Assembly (NCBI GenBank): GCA_963682055.1
Contig: OY821743.1
Location: forward strand, 36,256,702-36,320,701
Length of the DNA: 64,000 nt
DNA from: Primula veris
Taxonomy: Eukaryota; Streptophyta; Magnoliopsida; Ericales; Primulaceae
Reading direction: 5' to 3'
Below the pieces are notes generated by a model that saw nothing but the letters and a program-made list of their open reading frames with translations, searched no databases and was not told the DNA's origin. Position numbers and translations under genes: made by a program. Of this stretch, positions 49,942 to 62,200 are shown piece after piece. Position 1 is the first letter of the stretch; the number at the start of each line of letters is the position of its first letter.

Positions 49942-50633
49942 TGTTGGTGATTTTAGTATCATCAATGTATTTTAGTAGTAATGTGATTTATTATAGGCCG
50001 ATGCAATAATGCGTTAAACTCGGAAACGAGTTAGGGAAGTGCGGAGTGCACGCTCGTCGAGCCAACGTATAATTGAATATGAATAATTGAAACGGGGTTC
50101 CAAGGGGCAGAGCTCCTGGCGGGGTCCAAGGGGCGAGAGCCCCTGGCTGGGGTCCCGCTGCCAGGACAGCGGGCGGGGTGCGGGGCAGCGCCCCGAGCGA
50201 AAATTTTTCCGAACAGTTGCTTCCTTTCCGGAAAATTTTGAATAGTTGGACCATTTCCCAACAGTTGCTTCCTTTCCGGAACAGTTGCTTCCTTTCCGGA
50301 AAATTTTGAATAGTTGGACCCTTTCCCAACAGTTGCTTCCTTTCCGGAACAGTTGCTTCCTTTCCGGAACAGTTGCTTGCTTTCAGTTTCGGTTATTGAT
50401 CTCCTATATAAGAAGTCATTTGGCCTCGGTTTTGGTTACAGAAACATATAAGAAAATTCTCTCTACATTTCCTAATCTATTCTCCTTGCCAGAAACAGAT
50501 TGTTCTTCAACAATTATCCCCACAAAGATTTCGTGAACCCAGGCAATAATAGGGTCGAAATACTTTGTTCGGAAAGTGTACGAACACGATTCTTCGAAAT
50601 TATCCAGGATTATCATACCTTAAATCTCTAACA
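49942..50633 (+). repeat. 3' LTR of the Copia element
   Basis: 692 bp, one 20-bp GGAACAGTTGCTTCCTTTCC unit shorter than the 5' LTR. I see three substitutions: near 50253 (C to A), near 50600 (G to A) and near 50620 (C to T). Confidence 0.96.
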
Positions 50634-50638
50634 CTCGG

Positions 50639-51329
50639 TACGTATTATAGTTATAAATTTGCCCATTTTTGCGTAGGAAGTGACATTTATGGAGGTAACT
50701 GTATTCTTTTAAACTAATAAAACACTGATTACATTGTAATCGTTATTTATATATGTGTCCACTCATTGCCCTAATATACAGTTACTCCGCCCTTTAAATA
50801 ATTGATAGCCATGGAACTACTTGCAACTTAAAATTGTAAAGATGTCATACGACTAGTACCAAATTTGTTAAAATGAAATTTTTTTAAAATTAAACACATA
50901 GTTTAAAACTAAACTATACCATAATGAAACTTTTGAAAATTTTATTTATTCAGTTTTCATACAAGATTTTGCCGTTAAAGTAGCTTTGTAGCTTTGTAAT
51001 AGTCAATAATGGATATGGTAGGTTTATGTACTTTGCCAAACAAAAATTATTACTATTAGTAGCTTTGTACTTAATAGTCAATTATTAAGTATATATATCT
51101 GTATATGTACTTTGGCAAACAAAAATTATTAAAAAGTACTATAATTAAATAAGTGGTACAACCAAAATGAGATGCATATTTCCTCTCTCTAGCTGTTACT
51201 AATTAAATTTATGCATTCTCTATTGAGCATCAATATTTAAGTCTTCATTTCCTCTCAAAACCAAGCTCAAGATATAAATATAAAACTACTAAAAACTTGA
51301 AAAATAAATAAAGATAAAAAGAAGAAGAA
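50639..51329. other. BBX gene promoter region
   Basis: AT-rich. A TATA-like TATAAATA at 51273-51280 lies about 50 bp before the BBX start. TAGTACTTTG/GTACTTTGGCAAACAAAAAT is repeated at about 51030 and 51108. The Copia insertion ends about 690 bp upstream of the start codon, so it may have pushed distal promoter elements away. Confidence 0.55.
51273..51280 (+). promoter_or_regulatory. Putative TATA box of the BBX gene
   Basis: TATAAATA about 50 bp upstream of the ATG at 51330; would imply a short leader of roughly 20-30 nt. Confidence 0.5.
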
Positions 51330-53958
51330 ATGAAGATTCAGTGCGATGTGTGCATGGAGGAGGAGGCGACGGTGTATTGCATGGCAGACGAGGCGGTGTT
51401 GTGCTCGGGCTGCGACAACAGTATTCATTGTGCTAATAAACTCGCAGGAAAACACGGTCGCTTTTCTCTCCTCCATTCACATTCTCCCCCCGTCTGCGAT
51501 ATATGTCAAGTATATATTCTCTCAACATCCATGCATATGATCCACACAAATGTATATATATATGTATTATATGTATGTAAGTATATCTGGTCAGAAGGTG
51601 CCTCTTCGACTCCCGCGTTTGATGATATTTCACTGCATTTTTGTTGATAGTTATCGACTATTTTATGTTCCTATATTACGTCTTTTTTTGTGTATTTTGA
51701 TCTGATTGATAGACTTGCAAATTTGCATTGGTAGATTTAGTATACTTTTAGTGATGATTTCTGTAAGAATGAATGGAATTAGCCTGATTTGGTATAATAA
51801 TATTATTAGGGTATTTATTGGTTATTCAAGATTTAAGATATTTGATTCAGTTTTCAGTTTCTAGTTTACTGATTTAAATGATACATGCATAAATATATTG
51901 ATATATACTTGTATACATATGTCATCACATATGTATGTACATATGATTTGATATTGACCTGAATTAGCACATCGAAACTATTTCTTGTTTCATTGATTTA
52001 TTTGAGACGTTTAGTGGTAATCTGGTTATAGAGTTGCAATTTCTATTGGTAGATTTAGTTAAATTATTGTGATGATTTTGTAGAAAGGTATCGATAAGCT
52101 TGATTTCGTAGATACTTGTCTGCGTATATAACCATACATAACTTATTGACTTTGTATTGTAAATTTCCGAGTTCAGATAGAAACAAATCGAAGAAATCAA
52201 TACTGATTACTGAAGTGTTTTAGTGGGATTGAATTGAATTAGGAAAACGCTAGTTTTGCACTAAAAAAAAACGTTTTAGTGAGGTTGATTTAAAGGAATC
52301 ACTATTAGGCTAATCGTAATCGTTATACCATTATGTTTGTAGAAAGTACTACGATAATGGTAATCTGAGTAATTTTGAGCTAGCTAGATAAATACATATA
52401 TCTGATTGAAGCATCTGAATTCTGAACTCAAATGACTTGATACAATCGGTGTCTAGCTAGTCATGCTGATTTTCTCACTTTTTTCTTACAGGAAAAGCGG
52501 GCTTTTCTATTTTGCCAACAAGATAGAGCAATTCTTTGCAAAGATTGTGATAATTCAATACACAAAGCCAGCGAACACACGCAAAAGCATAACCGTTTTC
52601 TCCTGACAGGCGTTAAGCTCTCGGCTACTTCTTCTCTCTACTCTTCATCACCTACTAATAGTGTATGCGATGTTGTCCCAAATCTTAAAAATCCAATGTC
52701 ACCAAAGTTACCTGCAAACTCAACAACAATGGCGAAAAATAGCGAAAAAGTCTTTTCGCAAAATAAAGACAATGAGTTGACGAGCGTTTCGCAGTACTTG
52801 ATGGAAATGCCAGGGTGGCACGTTGAAGACCTTCTCGATTCCTCCCCTGACCCCTTTGGTCTTACCCAGGTTTGCCTCCCTCACTCTCTGTATGTATTTA
52901 TATATGCGTCAGCGTGAGTATATATATTTCCTAATTTAAATAGAGCGCATTTCTTTGCCACCACTAAACTGGCAGTCCTGAGACCAATACTAGAACTACA
53001 AATTCGTTCATGAAGAGGTTAAGATTCTTGATACATAAAACTTTTTATGGGGTGTTAGAGTTAGACTTTTGGTAGATTTTATCCCGTAATATATGGAATA
53101 AGTTGGAAGATCACATTTTGCCGAATATGAAGGACTATGGCCTCTTTTTTTATCACAATTTAATTCTCTTCTGATTTGAGACTAAAGTGCATAAATGCAA
53201 GTCTTTATGATGATAAACTTTGTTTGGTTGGGGTGGGATGGGATATCAAATGCAGCGGGTCCTAAAAATACTATGTTTGTGTGGGCAAATATGGGCGGGA
53301 CTATTAGTGTAACGGGATGACAAATGACCTCAAATAAGGTTATTTGTAATATTAGGGGAGGGTGGTATTTGTAGTACCGTGATTACATGTACTCCAACTT
53401 TCACTATCCGATCCTAATCCCGGGTGTATTCGTAGTCCCGAGACTACTCATCCCGCAACCAAACGAGGCCTCTGGGTTGATTAGTCCTGTGAAACAAATA
53501 AAGTCATTAGCATATCTCTACACAGATCTATATCTATATTTCTTACCGGAGTTTGTATGATATTCTCAAAAACCCTTTCTGATATTCACTTATAGCTAAG
53601 CAGTGTGTGTACATATATGTGTAAATGGCGGTACTTTGTTGAAACAGACCCCTTGATATTATGCCTCTTGTTTCACTATCCATTGGATTAATTTGGCTTA
53701 CTAATATTGCAGACTAGCGATGACTTAACGATTTGGGATGCGGATTTGGATAGTAAACTATACCCAATGTCTTCGCCTGAAAGTTTCGGGATTTGGGTTC
53801 CTCAAGCTCCTCCTATACGTTTACATTCGACCGAATACCCATCTTCAAATGCATCATTTGGTAGTCAAGGCAAAAAGAGAAATGAGGATAGTTCTTTCAC
53901 AGTCCCACAGATTAATCCTCCTTCCTTTGTCTCCAAGAAATCTAGAATATATTGGTGA
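51330..53958 (+). CDS. BBX21: Double B-box zinc-finger protein, BBX21/STH2-like
   Basis: Three exons, 51330-51509, 52492-52869 and 53713-53958 (stop TGA), all phase 0, giving 267 aa. B-box 1 has C5, C8, C17, D20, C25, C28, H33, H42. B-box 2 has C56, C59, C68, D71, C76, C79, H84, H93 and is split by intron 1 after Q60. There is no CCT domain, so this is structure group IV. The tail carries HRxxTGVKLSATSS-like text (FLLTGVKLSATSSLYSSS), PGWHVEDLLDSS, GIWVPQ and, near the end, FTVPQINPP with the Val-Pro pair (V250-P251) used by COP1-binding factors. Family members act with HY5 in the nucleus to promote light-driven seedling development. Arabidopsis STH2/BBX21 is about 331 aa; the central variable part is shorter here. 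Placement next to the SRS gene matches AT1G75540. Confidence 0.93.
53217..53472. mobile_element. MITE in BBX intron 2
   Basis: The left end has CTTTGTTTGGTTGGGGTGGG and the right end reversed reads GAGGCCTCGTTTGGTTGCGG followed by GATGAGTAG, an inverted pair about 255 bp apart. GATGGGAT-type repeats lie inside. No coding content and no certain target duplication. Confidence 0.55.
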
Positions 53959-55186
53959 CAAAAATCATAATCTCTAATTGAGATTTTGTTTGTCTTGGGG
54001 TGTACTTTTTTTTTTCTTTTTGTTTTGTTTGTAGTTTTCTTTTTCCTGCTTTGAGTATGTGTTTGTTGTGCCCAATCTTTAGTCTCTTGTCATTTCCCTT
54101 GTAGTTTGTGTACATAACTTTTAATGTAACTCAATCTTTTGTACTCACAGTTGAATAGAAACACCTTTTTAAAGTATCTCAATACTTTGCGTACTTGCAG
54201 ATCAGTGGAAAGAACTAAACTCTCATAGGAAATTGACTTTATAACTTACTATACAATTATGATTGTACTTGGTCTTGCTAAATTTACCAGAGATCAAATA
54301 GAAATTTAACTAGCTTTGCTTTTAGAGGCTTTTTCTTTTTCTTCAGAAGTTTAGTAAGTGAAACGTCGTTGTTGTCATGCCCGAGATCCTAGATTGTGTT
54401 AGCAGCTGCATATCTGCAATGATCAATGTCGATCATCGATTTTGTATCCAAGATTCATTAGTTTTTTAGCGACTTAACCTTGAGTTTTCTTGAATGTTGA
54501 ATGTAAACAGATGATCAAGATTTGAGGACATTGCAAACCGTAACCCATGTCAAAATAGTCACCGTAAATAGTATAAAACCGGTACACATACGACTTCGAG
54601 ATTCCTTTAGGCACAGACGCGTAGCATAGTGTAAGAAATTAAGAGTTAGGAGGCTGTATGGTTTTCCTTTCCAATTTTTACTTGATATTCATCTTAAAGA
54701 TTAAAAGTTGTTCTTTAACAATGTTACAGTCGCTATTGTAAATGCACAAAAGAAAAGAAAAATGTAAGGAAAAGGTGAACAAATTTAATCGATTGTGATA
54801 GATACATACACTAATCATGTGATCATGTCCAGTTAGTGAGTGACATTTTGCAAAAATAGAGGGGAAAATAGAGGATGATCAGTCATGATTGTGCCTAAAC
54901 ATTAGTACAAAAATTAAGTAAAAATGATGATAACATAAGTTTTTTTTTAGGGACATGAGAACGATAAAGTTTGGTCAACTTTGGGAATATCTCAAATCTA
55001 GGGTACATTGATACCATCACCCATCATTATTTCATAAATATTGTACTCCAATTTGGCTTTATCTCACATGTCCCCACATAGCAGAAAAAGGTATTAAAAA
55101 ACTTTTTATCATTTTCATTCTCATATAGTGTCACCGTCACGTTATCTTCAAGCCGCTGTTATGAAATTGGCTGTCAAGCCAACGTA
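53959..55186. other. 3' flank of the BBX gene
   Basis: The T-rich stretch after 53990 is the likely 3' untranslated region and termination zone. Beyond about 54200 it is AT-rich with no exon recognised. Confidence 0.5.
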
Positions 55187-55365
55187 TAATCAGGGGACAC
55201 GGAAGCAGAGTATCTGACTCTAAATCAGGGTTACTCTGCTTTCACAGCCATTTGATCTGTTTAAAAAATTTAACTGTAGCAGATTTAAACAGATCCAATG
55301 GCTGTGGAAGCAGAGTAACCCTGACTCAGAGTCAGATACTCTGCTTCCCAGGGGACACCCCTTTT
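55187..55365. mobile_element. Short fold-back (hairpin) MITE
   Basis: GGACACGGAAGCAGAGTATC, then ATCAGGGTTACTCTGCTTTC and ACAGCCATTTGATCTG on the left (55193-55263) are matched in reverse on the right (55280-55357), leaving only a short loop. Each arm itself contains the near-palindrome AGCAGAGTA..TACTCTGCT. A related core (GAAGTAGAGTACCTGACTAT, then GAGTCAGGGTTACTCTACTT) lies at 39659-39700. Confidence 0.75.
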
Positions 55366-56262
55366 TTAGAATGGATTCATTCTTTTCCATCTTTCGAAAT
55401 TCATTCTAATTAATAGAAGAGAACTGGGATCTGAGACCGAGTGTGGACTGAAGTCTCACGAAGCTAGGTTCTAGAGGTGAAAGAGAAGGTGAGAAAAGCC
55501 GATCCCATGTCCCAACTCGATATGACGAGAGGTAATGAGCTTGTTCAGGAACCATAAATGAAGTCCGGAAAGAAACTAGGTACGGACTAAGAGGGTCTGA
55601 AGCAACCCTCGTATTACAAAAAAAACGAAAATTTTCATGTATTTTACATTAATCCTAGTTTCTCCATAATTACGATAATCTTGTTGAGAAGATAAAGGGA
55701 CTTTGTAAATCGTATGAATCTGTATTTACTAAATGATGGTTGTTTCGGCTGTTAACCTTCTTTTTTTTTAGATAAATGATGGTTGTTTTGTACTTTTGTT
55801 TGATAATGTGTTCGTTGTTTGTATTGTACTTGCAAACCTCATAAGAATTACTGATTTCTTTCTTGTTGAGTTGTTTCTTATCTCTCTTTTTTTTTTCTGT
55901 CATGGCAATGCCTAAATATATCAATGTAGTTGAGCTCGAAAGTCTAGACCGAAGATTTTTCACCAAATTTCCGCATAAAATGAAAATTCGATATTACTAC
56001 ATAATTTAAGACTCGGGGGGTAAATAATCAGCACACCTGCCAAACTTATGTTCCAAAATCAGTAACAAAAAGGTTATGATGGTGAAATAAAGCTACACTA
56101 AACTAAACAATTTTCCATCTAGCGTTGTATTGAGATTCATTAGTAAAAATGAATAATTAGCAATCACAAAGCCAGCGAGGGCGTTTTAATCCTTAAAAAC
56201 TAACAGCCAAAATTTTACTGCACAATTACAAAGTTACACTTACACCTCTCTTATAAATGTAT
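55366..56262. other. Intergenic region with a composition-shifted patch
   Basis: 55420-55610 is clearly less AT-rich than its surroundings (GAACTGGGATCTGAGACCGA, then AAGCCGATCCCATGTCCC and GGGTCTGAAGCAACCCTCG) yet has no open frame or transposon ends. The rest is AT-rich and includes the 3' untranslated region of the SH3 gene before 56263. Confidence 0.45.
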
Positions 56263-59200
56263 TTAAAAGACATCGGCAACCTTGCTTGCTAGAACACGTT
56301 CTCGTCTTTCTACGTACGCATAGGGGAACCAACCTGCTCGTCCTTTGCATTCACCTTCTGCCCAACCATTGTTTGAAACCTGTCAGGATGAAGAAAATAT
56401 CCTCGCCGATATAATTAATGAAAAATAATGAAAAGAGACTGGCAATACATTGCAGACAAATGAAAATTCGCCCCCAAAATAGTAGAATGCTTAATTTCTT
56501 CATAAAAATCAACGATAAGAAGCGTGCATATCGTAGAACTTCACACTTAAGGACTGGTTGGTGTGCAGCTTTTAAAGCAAACTAGCTGGGTTTTTTTAGT
56601 GCTGAGAAGAAGTTGGTTTCATCTAGCTTAAACATTCTAGCTTTTCCCAACCAGGTTTAAGATAATCAACCAAATGCAAGCAAAAAAAAACTGAGTTCAA
56701 AAGCTGCAAAAAAACAAGGCCTAAATGACAGTAAATGGGAAGTAAGTGTGGACATATAATCGAGAGACCCACTACAGTTACAGTACCTTTCGAACAACAA
56801 GGTAATCACCAATTGACAATGTAAGCTCCACATCAGATTCAGCTTGATATGAATGTACCACCTTGCATCAAAAGAAATCCACATCAAAACTCCACAACAA
56901 AGATCAGAAACACAAAAATAGATATAGATATGCATAGGTCCATATACGGAAGTAGTCACCTCTCCTAAGAAATAACCCATGATATCTGTTGGACCATCAA
57001 ATGTCTGAGAAGCATGTAAACCGTTTACTTCCTCGTATGAAGGGGGAGCCGGTTTATTGTCCCTTGTTGGACTAGTAGCTTCACTTCTTTGACGCTCCAA
57101 CAACATCTAACAAGAAATAACACGATTAATCTCAATAAAAAAGCAAAGTTCCCAAGAAGAAACAACTGCAAATATGTTGAAAATTTGAAATTAGTTTCTA
57201 CCTCGCCCTCAAGTTGATCGAGAATCTGTATAGCTCTTTGGTGATAACTGCGCTCAGCTTCAACCTTCAATAAAATGGTTATTGTCAATGTTTTGAAACA
57301 AAAAGCATGCGTAAAGCATTTCCGTAAAAGTTCTCCTAAAGCATTAAAAAAAATCCAAAATGGTTACATAGCTAAAGGCATTGCATAATTCATAATTAGT
57401 AAGTCCAAACTTAAAAGCAATAAACAGATAGCTTTGTACAAATAAGCACATAGAAAATTCAAACTTAAGATTTATGCTTAAACTTACACAAGATGAAGAG
57501 TTGCTAATGATCATAAAAGAGCTTTACAGTATCATGTTTTTGTTATGTAATACAAAATAGTATTTCTCCCCCAAAAAATAGATTATTAGCTTTATAAGGT
57601 AGCAAATCTGAAGCTTTTTATGCTTTGAAGCGTAAAAGTGAGCCTCAAGCCATAAAAAGCACAAGCTTTGAGTTTTTCAGCAAAATGCAGCTTTTTTTAA
57701 CTTCTGAGTCATCCCACCTTCAAGGTGCTTTAAAATAGGCAAAAAGAAAAACTGTTTATATTACTACCATGGATATAAGCCGTTGGATTGTCAATCTTTG
57801 TTGTTGGGCTTCAACAGCAGCCATAGCAGCTCCAGCCTCTTTACCCAGTTGGACCATATTTGATTTTAGCTCCATAAGCTTTGTTTCGGAAGCTTCTAAT
57901 TTCGTAATATAATCGGGGTGTCCATTTGATTCCCTAACTTTGGCTTGTCGTCTCGAAACTTCAATTACCTGTCAGTTTTAAGGGTAAAATGTCAAAATGC
58001 TTCTGGATTTTAGAAAAAAACACATAATTGAAGCATAAATCTTCATATGACATATTTAAAACCAAAAAAACTGGTGCCAAAACTCGACAACTTCAAACTT
58101 TACCTGAGCTTCAGCTTCTTGTCTCACTCTATCATATCGTTGAGCAAGATGCCGAGCATCTTCCAGCGGAGCTCCCACAACCATAGCTCTCAATGGCTCG
58201 GCAACCTGAAGAGAGATCTTATAAGCTAACTAAGAAAGAGGACAAATAACCTACAAAAATGAGCTGAAATTGTGTAACAGACAGAACTAGAAGGAAAAGG
58301 GTGAAATGTTAATATATATTTTAATCCAAATGATGTACAAGGATTACACTTCATTGTTACTAGGACACCAAGCCTTAACTCAAGTCTGAAACGGAATTTC
58401 TTATTCAAACTCTAGATTTGAAATAATAAAAAAAAACTGAAAATTAACCCTTTACCAAAAAAGGGATTTTTGCACACCTAACCCGAATAGAAAGAGTATC
58501 AAACTCTCCCAATTTTTTAATTCCTATATTCATACATAGAAACTCCGATTTGCGAGTGCCCATCTATAAAATCCTAAAGACATACCTATTAAAAGCTTAA
58601 AATTCAACTTTATCAAAAAACCACAATTAAAAGAGACACAGCCTTTAATACAGAAAAGAGGATAAAAATACAATGAAAACACACCACTTGTTAAATCTAA
58701 AAGATAGCTATGAATTTTCAATTAAATAATACCACAAATCTTAATACATTGTCATATGGGAAAACTAACACAAACCTGTGTTCCAAGGGCTTTTAGTAGA
58801 TGTGCTCGTTCCTTTTCCATTTGAGCACGAGCCCTACCAAAACTTAAAGAAGCTTTGGAAAGTGTATTACCAGAAGTACAAGTATTTTCGTTTCCATATT
58901 TTTTGCAATCTTCAGATAATTTGGTTCCTGTAATTTATATTTCAATAACATTCAATAAAGAACAGGACTTTGATTAAAGACAAACAAAACACTGCAAGCA
59001 ATTTTGAAGGAAGAAAATCACCTATTTCAACTTGCTTTGATCCAGTCACAATATAACCTTCCACACCACGAACGAGGTCCCTTTGCAAATGCTGTAAAAA
59101 GAATGAAATGAAACATCATTAAGAAAAAGGACAATTTAAGGACTACAGTAGAAGAGTATTGCTTTATCTACCCAAGATTCTTTCACAAAAACTTTGGATG

Positions 59201-62200
59201 TGTCGCCTTAAGTGACCCAATAATGGTATAACTTCTTATTGAAAAACAAATAGTTTACATACAAGAGCGGTCCACATAAATCTAACGCAAAACTAGTTGA
59301 TAAAAGACATTTTTCATGGCAAAATGCAAGTTGAAAGTATGAAACCTTTCCAGCACGGGTTGATATATAAAGTCTCTCGAGCTTTTGGTGTTGGGTAAGT
59401 TCTCCTTCATCGGCTACATGATTATCTGAGCCTCCATTAGAAAACTGTTTGAAAACAGCCTACAAAGTCATAGAACAGTTTAAATGAGATTGATAAAGTT
59501 TTGGTGAAAACCTAGCAGCACAACTTGAGAGATTAATGCAACAGCACTAAAAATAAAAATAAATTATCAACTAGACAGAAGCAGGTAGTCATATTTATGC
59601 CGAGATAAAACTTTATTCTCTTTACGAGTTGAGAAAAACTGAGAAGAATTACTTTTTCATTTCATCTCCATAAGCTGCAAACTACTTGTTTTTCTTGCAA
59701 ATAAACCCAATCCCATGTCCAGGAGCATATTCTTCCAATGAGATATACTTTCCGTTTCTTCCATTTTGGTTTCGTTTAACACATATTAATAGTAAAAGTA
59801 GTTAATTGATTCTTCATTTGAAGCTCAGGATTTTCCAGGATGCTTCAGTAACACATATGGACAAAAAGTCATCACTAGCAATGAAAATTAATATCTTAAG
59901 GAGTACGTAGAAAAGGTGCTAACAGCCTAATATCTCAAGGAGTATGTAGAAAAGGTGCTAACAGCGTAACAGGAGCGGAACCCTTGCGGGTGGTATGAAG
60001 CTTAAAATGTGAAGAAAGAGCTGCTCAAAAGACAAAAGCCTTGACAAAAAAGTGTGAAAACCCACGTTCTGATTTTTTAGTTAAGTAAGAAAGAGCAATT
60101 CGTTCGAAATTAAAAAAGTACAAATAAAATGAAATGGGATGGGATAACAACTAGTCCACATATACGAATTCTAGAACTTTGGTTTTTATTAATTAGATAC
60201 AGCATAGCCCTAAAGACCTTGTAATATATGTTTCTCTAGACCATGACCATCTAGACGATGCTCATTGCTATACTGCGGTGCAATTATAAGTTGCTAGTTA
60301 TTGGGAATGGCAGAATTTTTCCACTTCTTCTTTGTGCAAAAGGTCCTAAACTAAAAAAGTTATCTTTTATAACAGTGGAAACAAGCTAACTAAATTTGCC
60401 CACACAAAAGTTGCCAATAAAATTAAAACTTTCGCATCACACTAATTCCCGAAGTAGATGCGGGTTGTGAGCACGTATAGGCCATATAAAGTATACATTC
60501 ACCGCAAGAACTACGAAGTCGTAGCCCCCATGTCGAAAAGTTCTATTTTTTCAACTGTGTTTTCGCCAAAATATTTCGATCAATGCAGTTTCTCCTCCCA
60601 TACAAATAAATGGTAACATAAATGAATTTCATCACCTCCATCTATCAGCGAATTCCGGTTCAGGCATTGTATACATTGTGGAATTGTGTTTAATACTAAA
60701 AGTTCGTTTAGCATTAATTATTTAACGAGTCCTTGTTTACTTTCATATTAAATTATAATCATTTGCCTAAGAACGATCATCATTTAGTAACAAAAGGCGG
60801 CATTTATGTCTTTACCAATCATTTGGTAAAAGCCTAGTAATCCTATAAATCTACACATTAAAGATCAGCTAGAACCAAAGTAAAGTAACAATCACCAAAT
60901 ATACAATTTCAAAATCTCAATGCATTATCAGGTTAGGGCACAGTAAAATCTTGTTTCAGAAGAAAACTCGCTGCTAACGCAAAAGAAACTTCTACATTCA
61001 CCACACCAAACTATAGTGTTGTTAACGATTTGGGTACCCACCTTTCAAATTTTCCAATTTGGGTACCACACTATAATAACTTTCCAATTTGGGTACCACC
61101 GTCTAAATAAATCACGGAATCATGTCACGTAACATTTGACAAACATTAATTTGAGAGGCTAATTTGACAATTTTGCACAAAAGTATGTCATATTAGAAAA
61201 AATTTCCTCCCAATTTCACACAAAAAAATTTAGCATATAATCCAAATTTTTGTTATGTGTGAAATTGGGGGAAACGTTTTTATAGGATGACATTTTTGTG
61301 CAAAATTGTCAAATTAGCCTCTCAAATTAATGTTTGTCAAATGTCACGTGACATGATTTCGTGATTTATTTAGACGGTGGTACCTAAATTGGAAAGTTAT
61401 TATAGTGTGGTACCTAAATTGGAAACTTTGAAAGGTGGGTACCCAAATCGTTAAAAGCAGATAGTTTGGTGTACTAAACCTATAAAACCCCCAATCACCA
61501 AATATACAATTTCAAAATCTCAATGCATTATCAGGTTAGGGCACAGTAAAATCTTGTTTCAGAAGAAAAGTCGCTGCTAATGCAAAAGAAACTTCTAGTA
61601 AGTAGTAACTATTTTGTTGTTAAAAGACACGTGGCACATGTTTATTTACCGAAAAATTTGGATGTCTATTAATCTTCAAACACACAATGTCAACATGGAA
61701 ACAATGTCGCCCTAGATTTTTGTTATTTTTATTTTTCCGAATATCAATAAATCCATCTTTTTAATTAGCTTAAAACCCACAACCAAACAAGCCCATAATC
61801 TACTACTCTATCCGTTCCATAATCCTAGTCCAATATGGCTTTTGACTCCGTACCAAAATAATAATCCAATATGTCATTTAAAAACTTGAATTCTTTCATA
61901 CACCCCTGTTTAATGAGTATTGTCCTTTACAAATCATGAATATCAGTACTAATTTAAGAATATATTTGAAAAGCAATACACATAAATCTTTGCAATAGCT
62001 ATGCTAAATGCCTAAAAAGCGGAAAAGCGAGATTTTTAAGCTTTTCTTACTACGAAGCGCGTTTTTTAAAACAGTGCCTAGAAATTATTTCATAACATTA
62101 GTGAAAAAACTAAATGGACTATTATTACGAAACCCGTAATATCAATGCATAACCAGAATATTGAGGCACATTAAAATTTTGAAACGCACAATGTAAACAT

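Larger units (their letters stand above)
44643..50638 (+). mobile_element. Full-length Copia LTR retrotransposon with 5-bp target duplication
   Basis: LTRs are at 44648-45359 (712 bp) and 49942-50633 (692 bp), both starting TGTTGG and ending TAACA. The duplication CTCGG lies directly outside (44643-44647, 50634-50638). The LTRs differ by three substitutions and one 20-bp repeat unit, so insertion was recent. Domain order gag, protease, integrase, RT, RNase H defines Copia. A polypurine tract with seven G (49932-49938) abuts the 3' LTR. The usual TGG-starting primer site is missing after the 5' LTR. The element sits between the SRS and BBX genes in their own intergenic DNA, and its pol frame is broken by one stop codon. 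Confidence 0.97.

Noticed and set aside
61806..61880. Stowaway MITE beginning CTCTATCCGTTCCATAATCC
   Set aside because: One end looks right but no matching second end with TA was found; kept only as a note.
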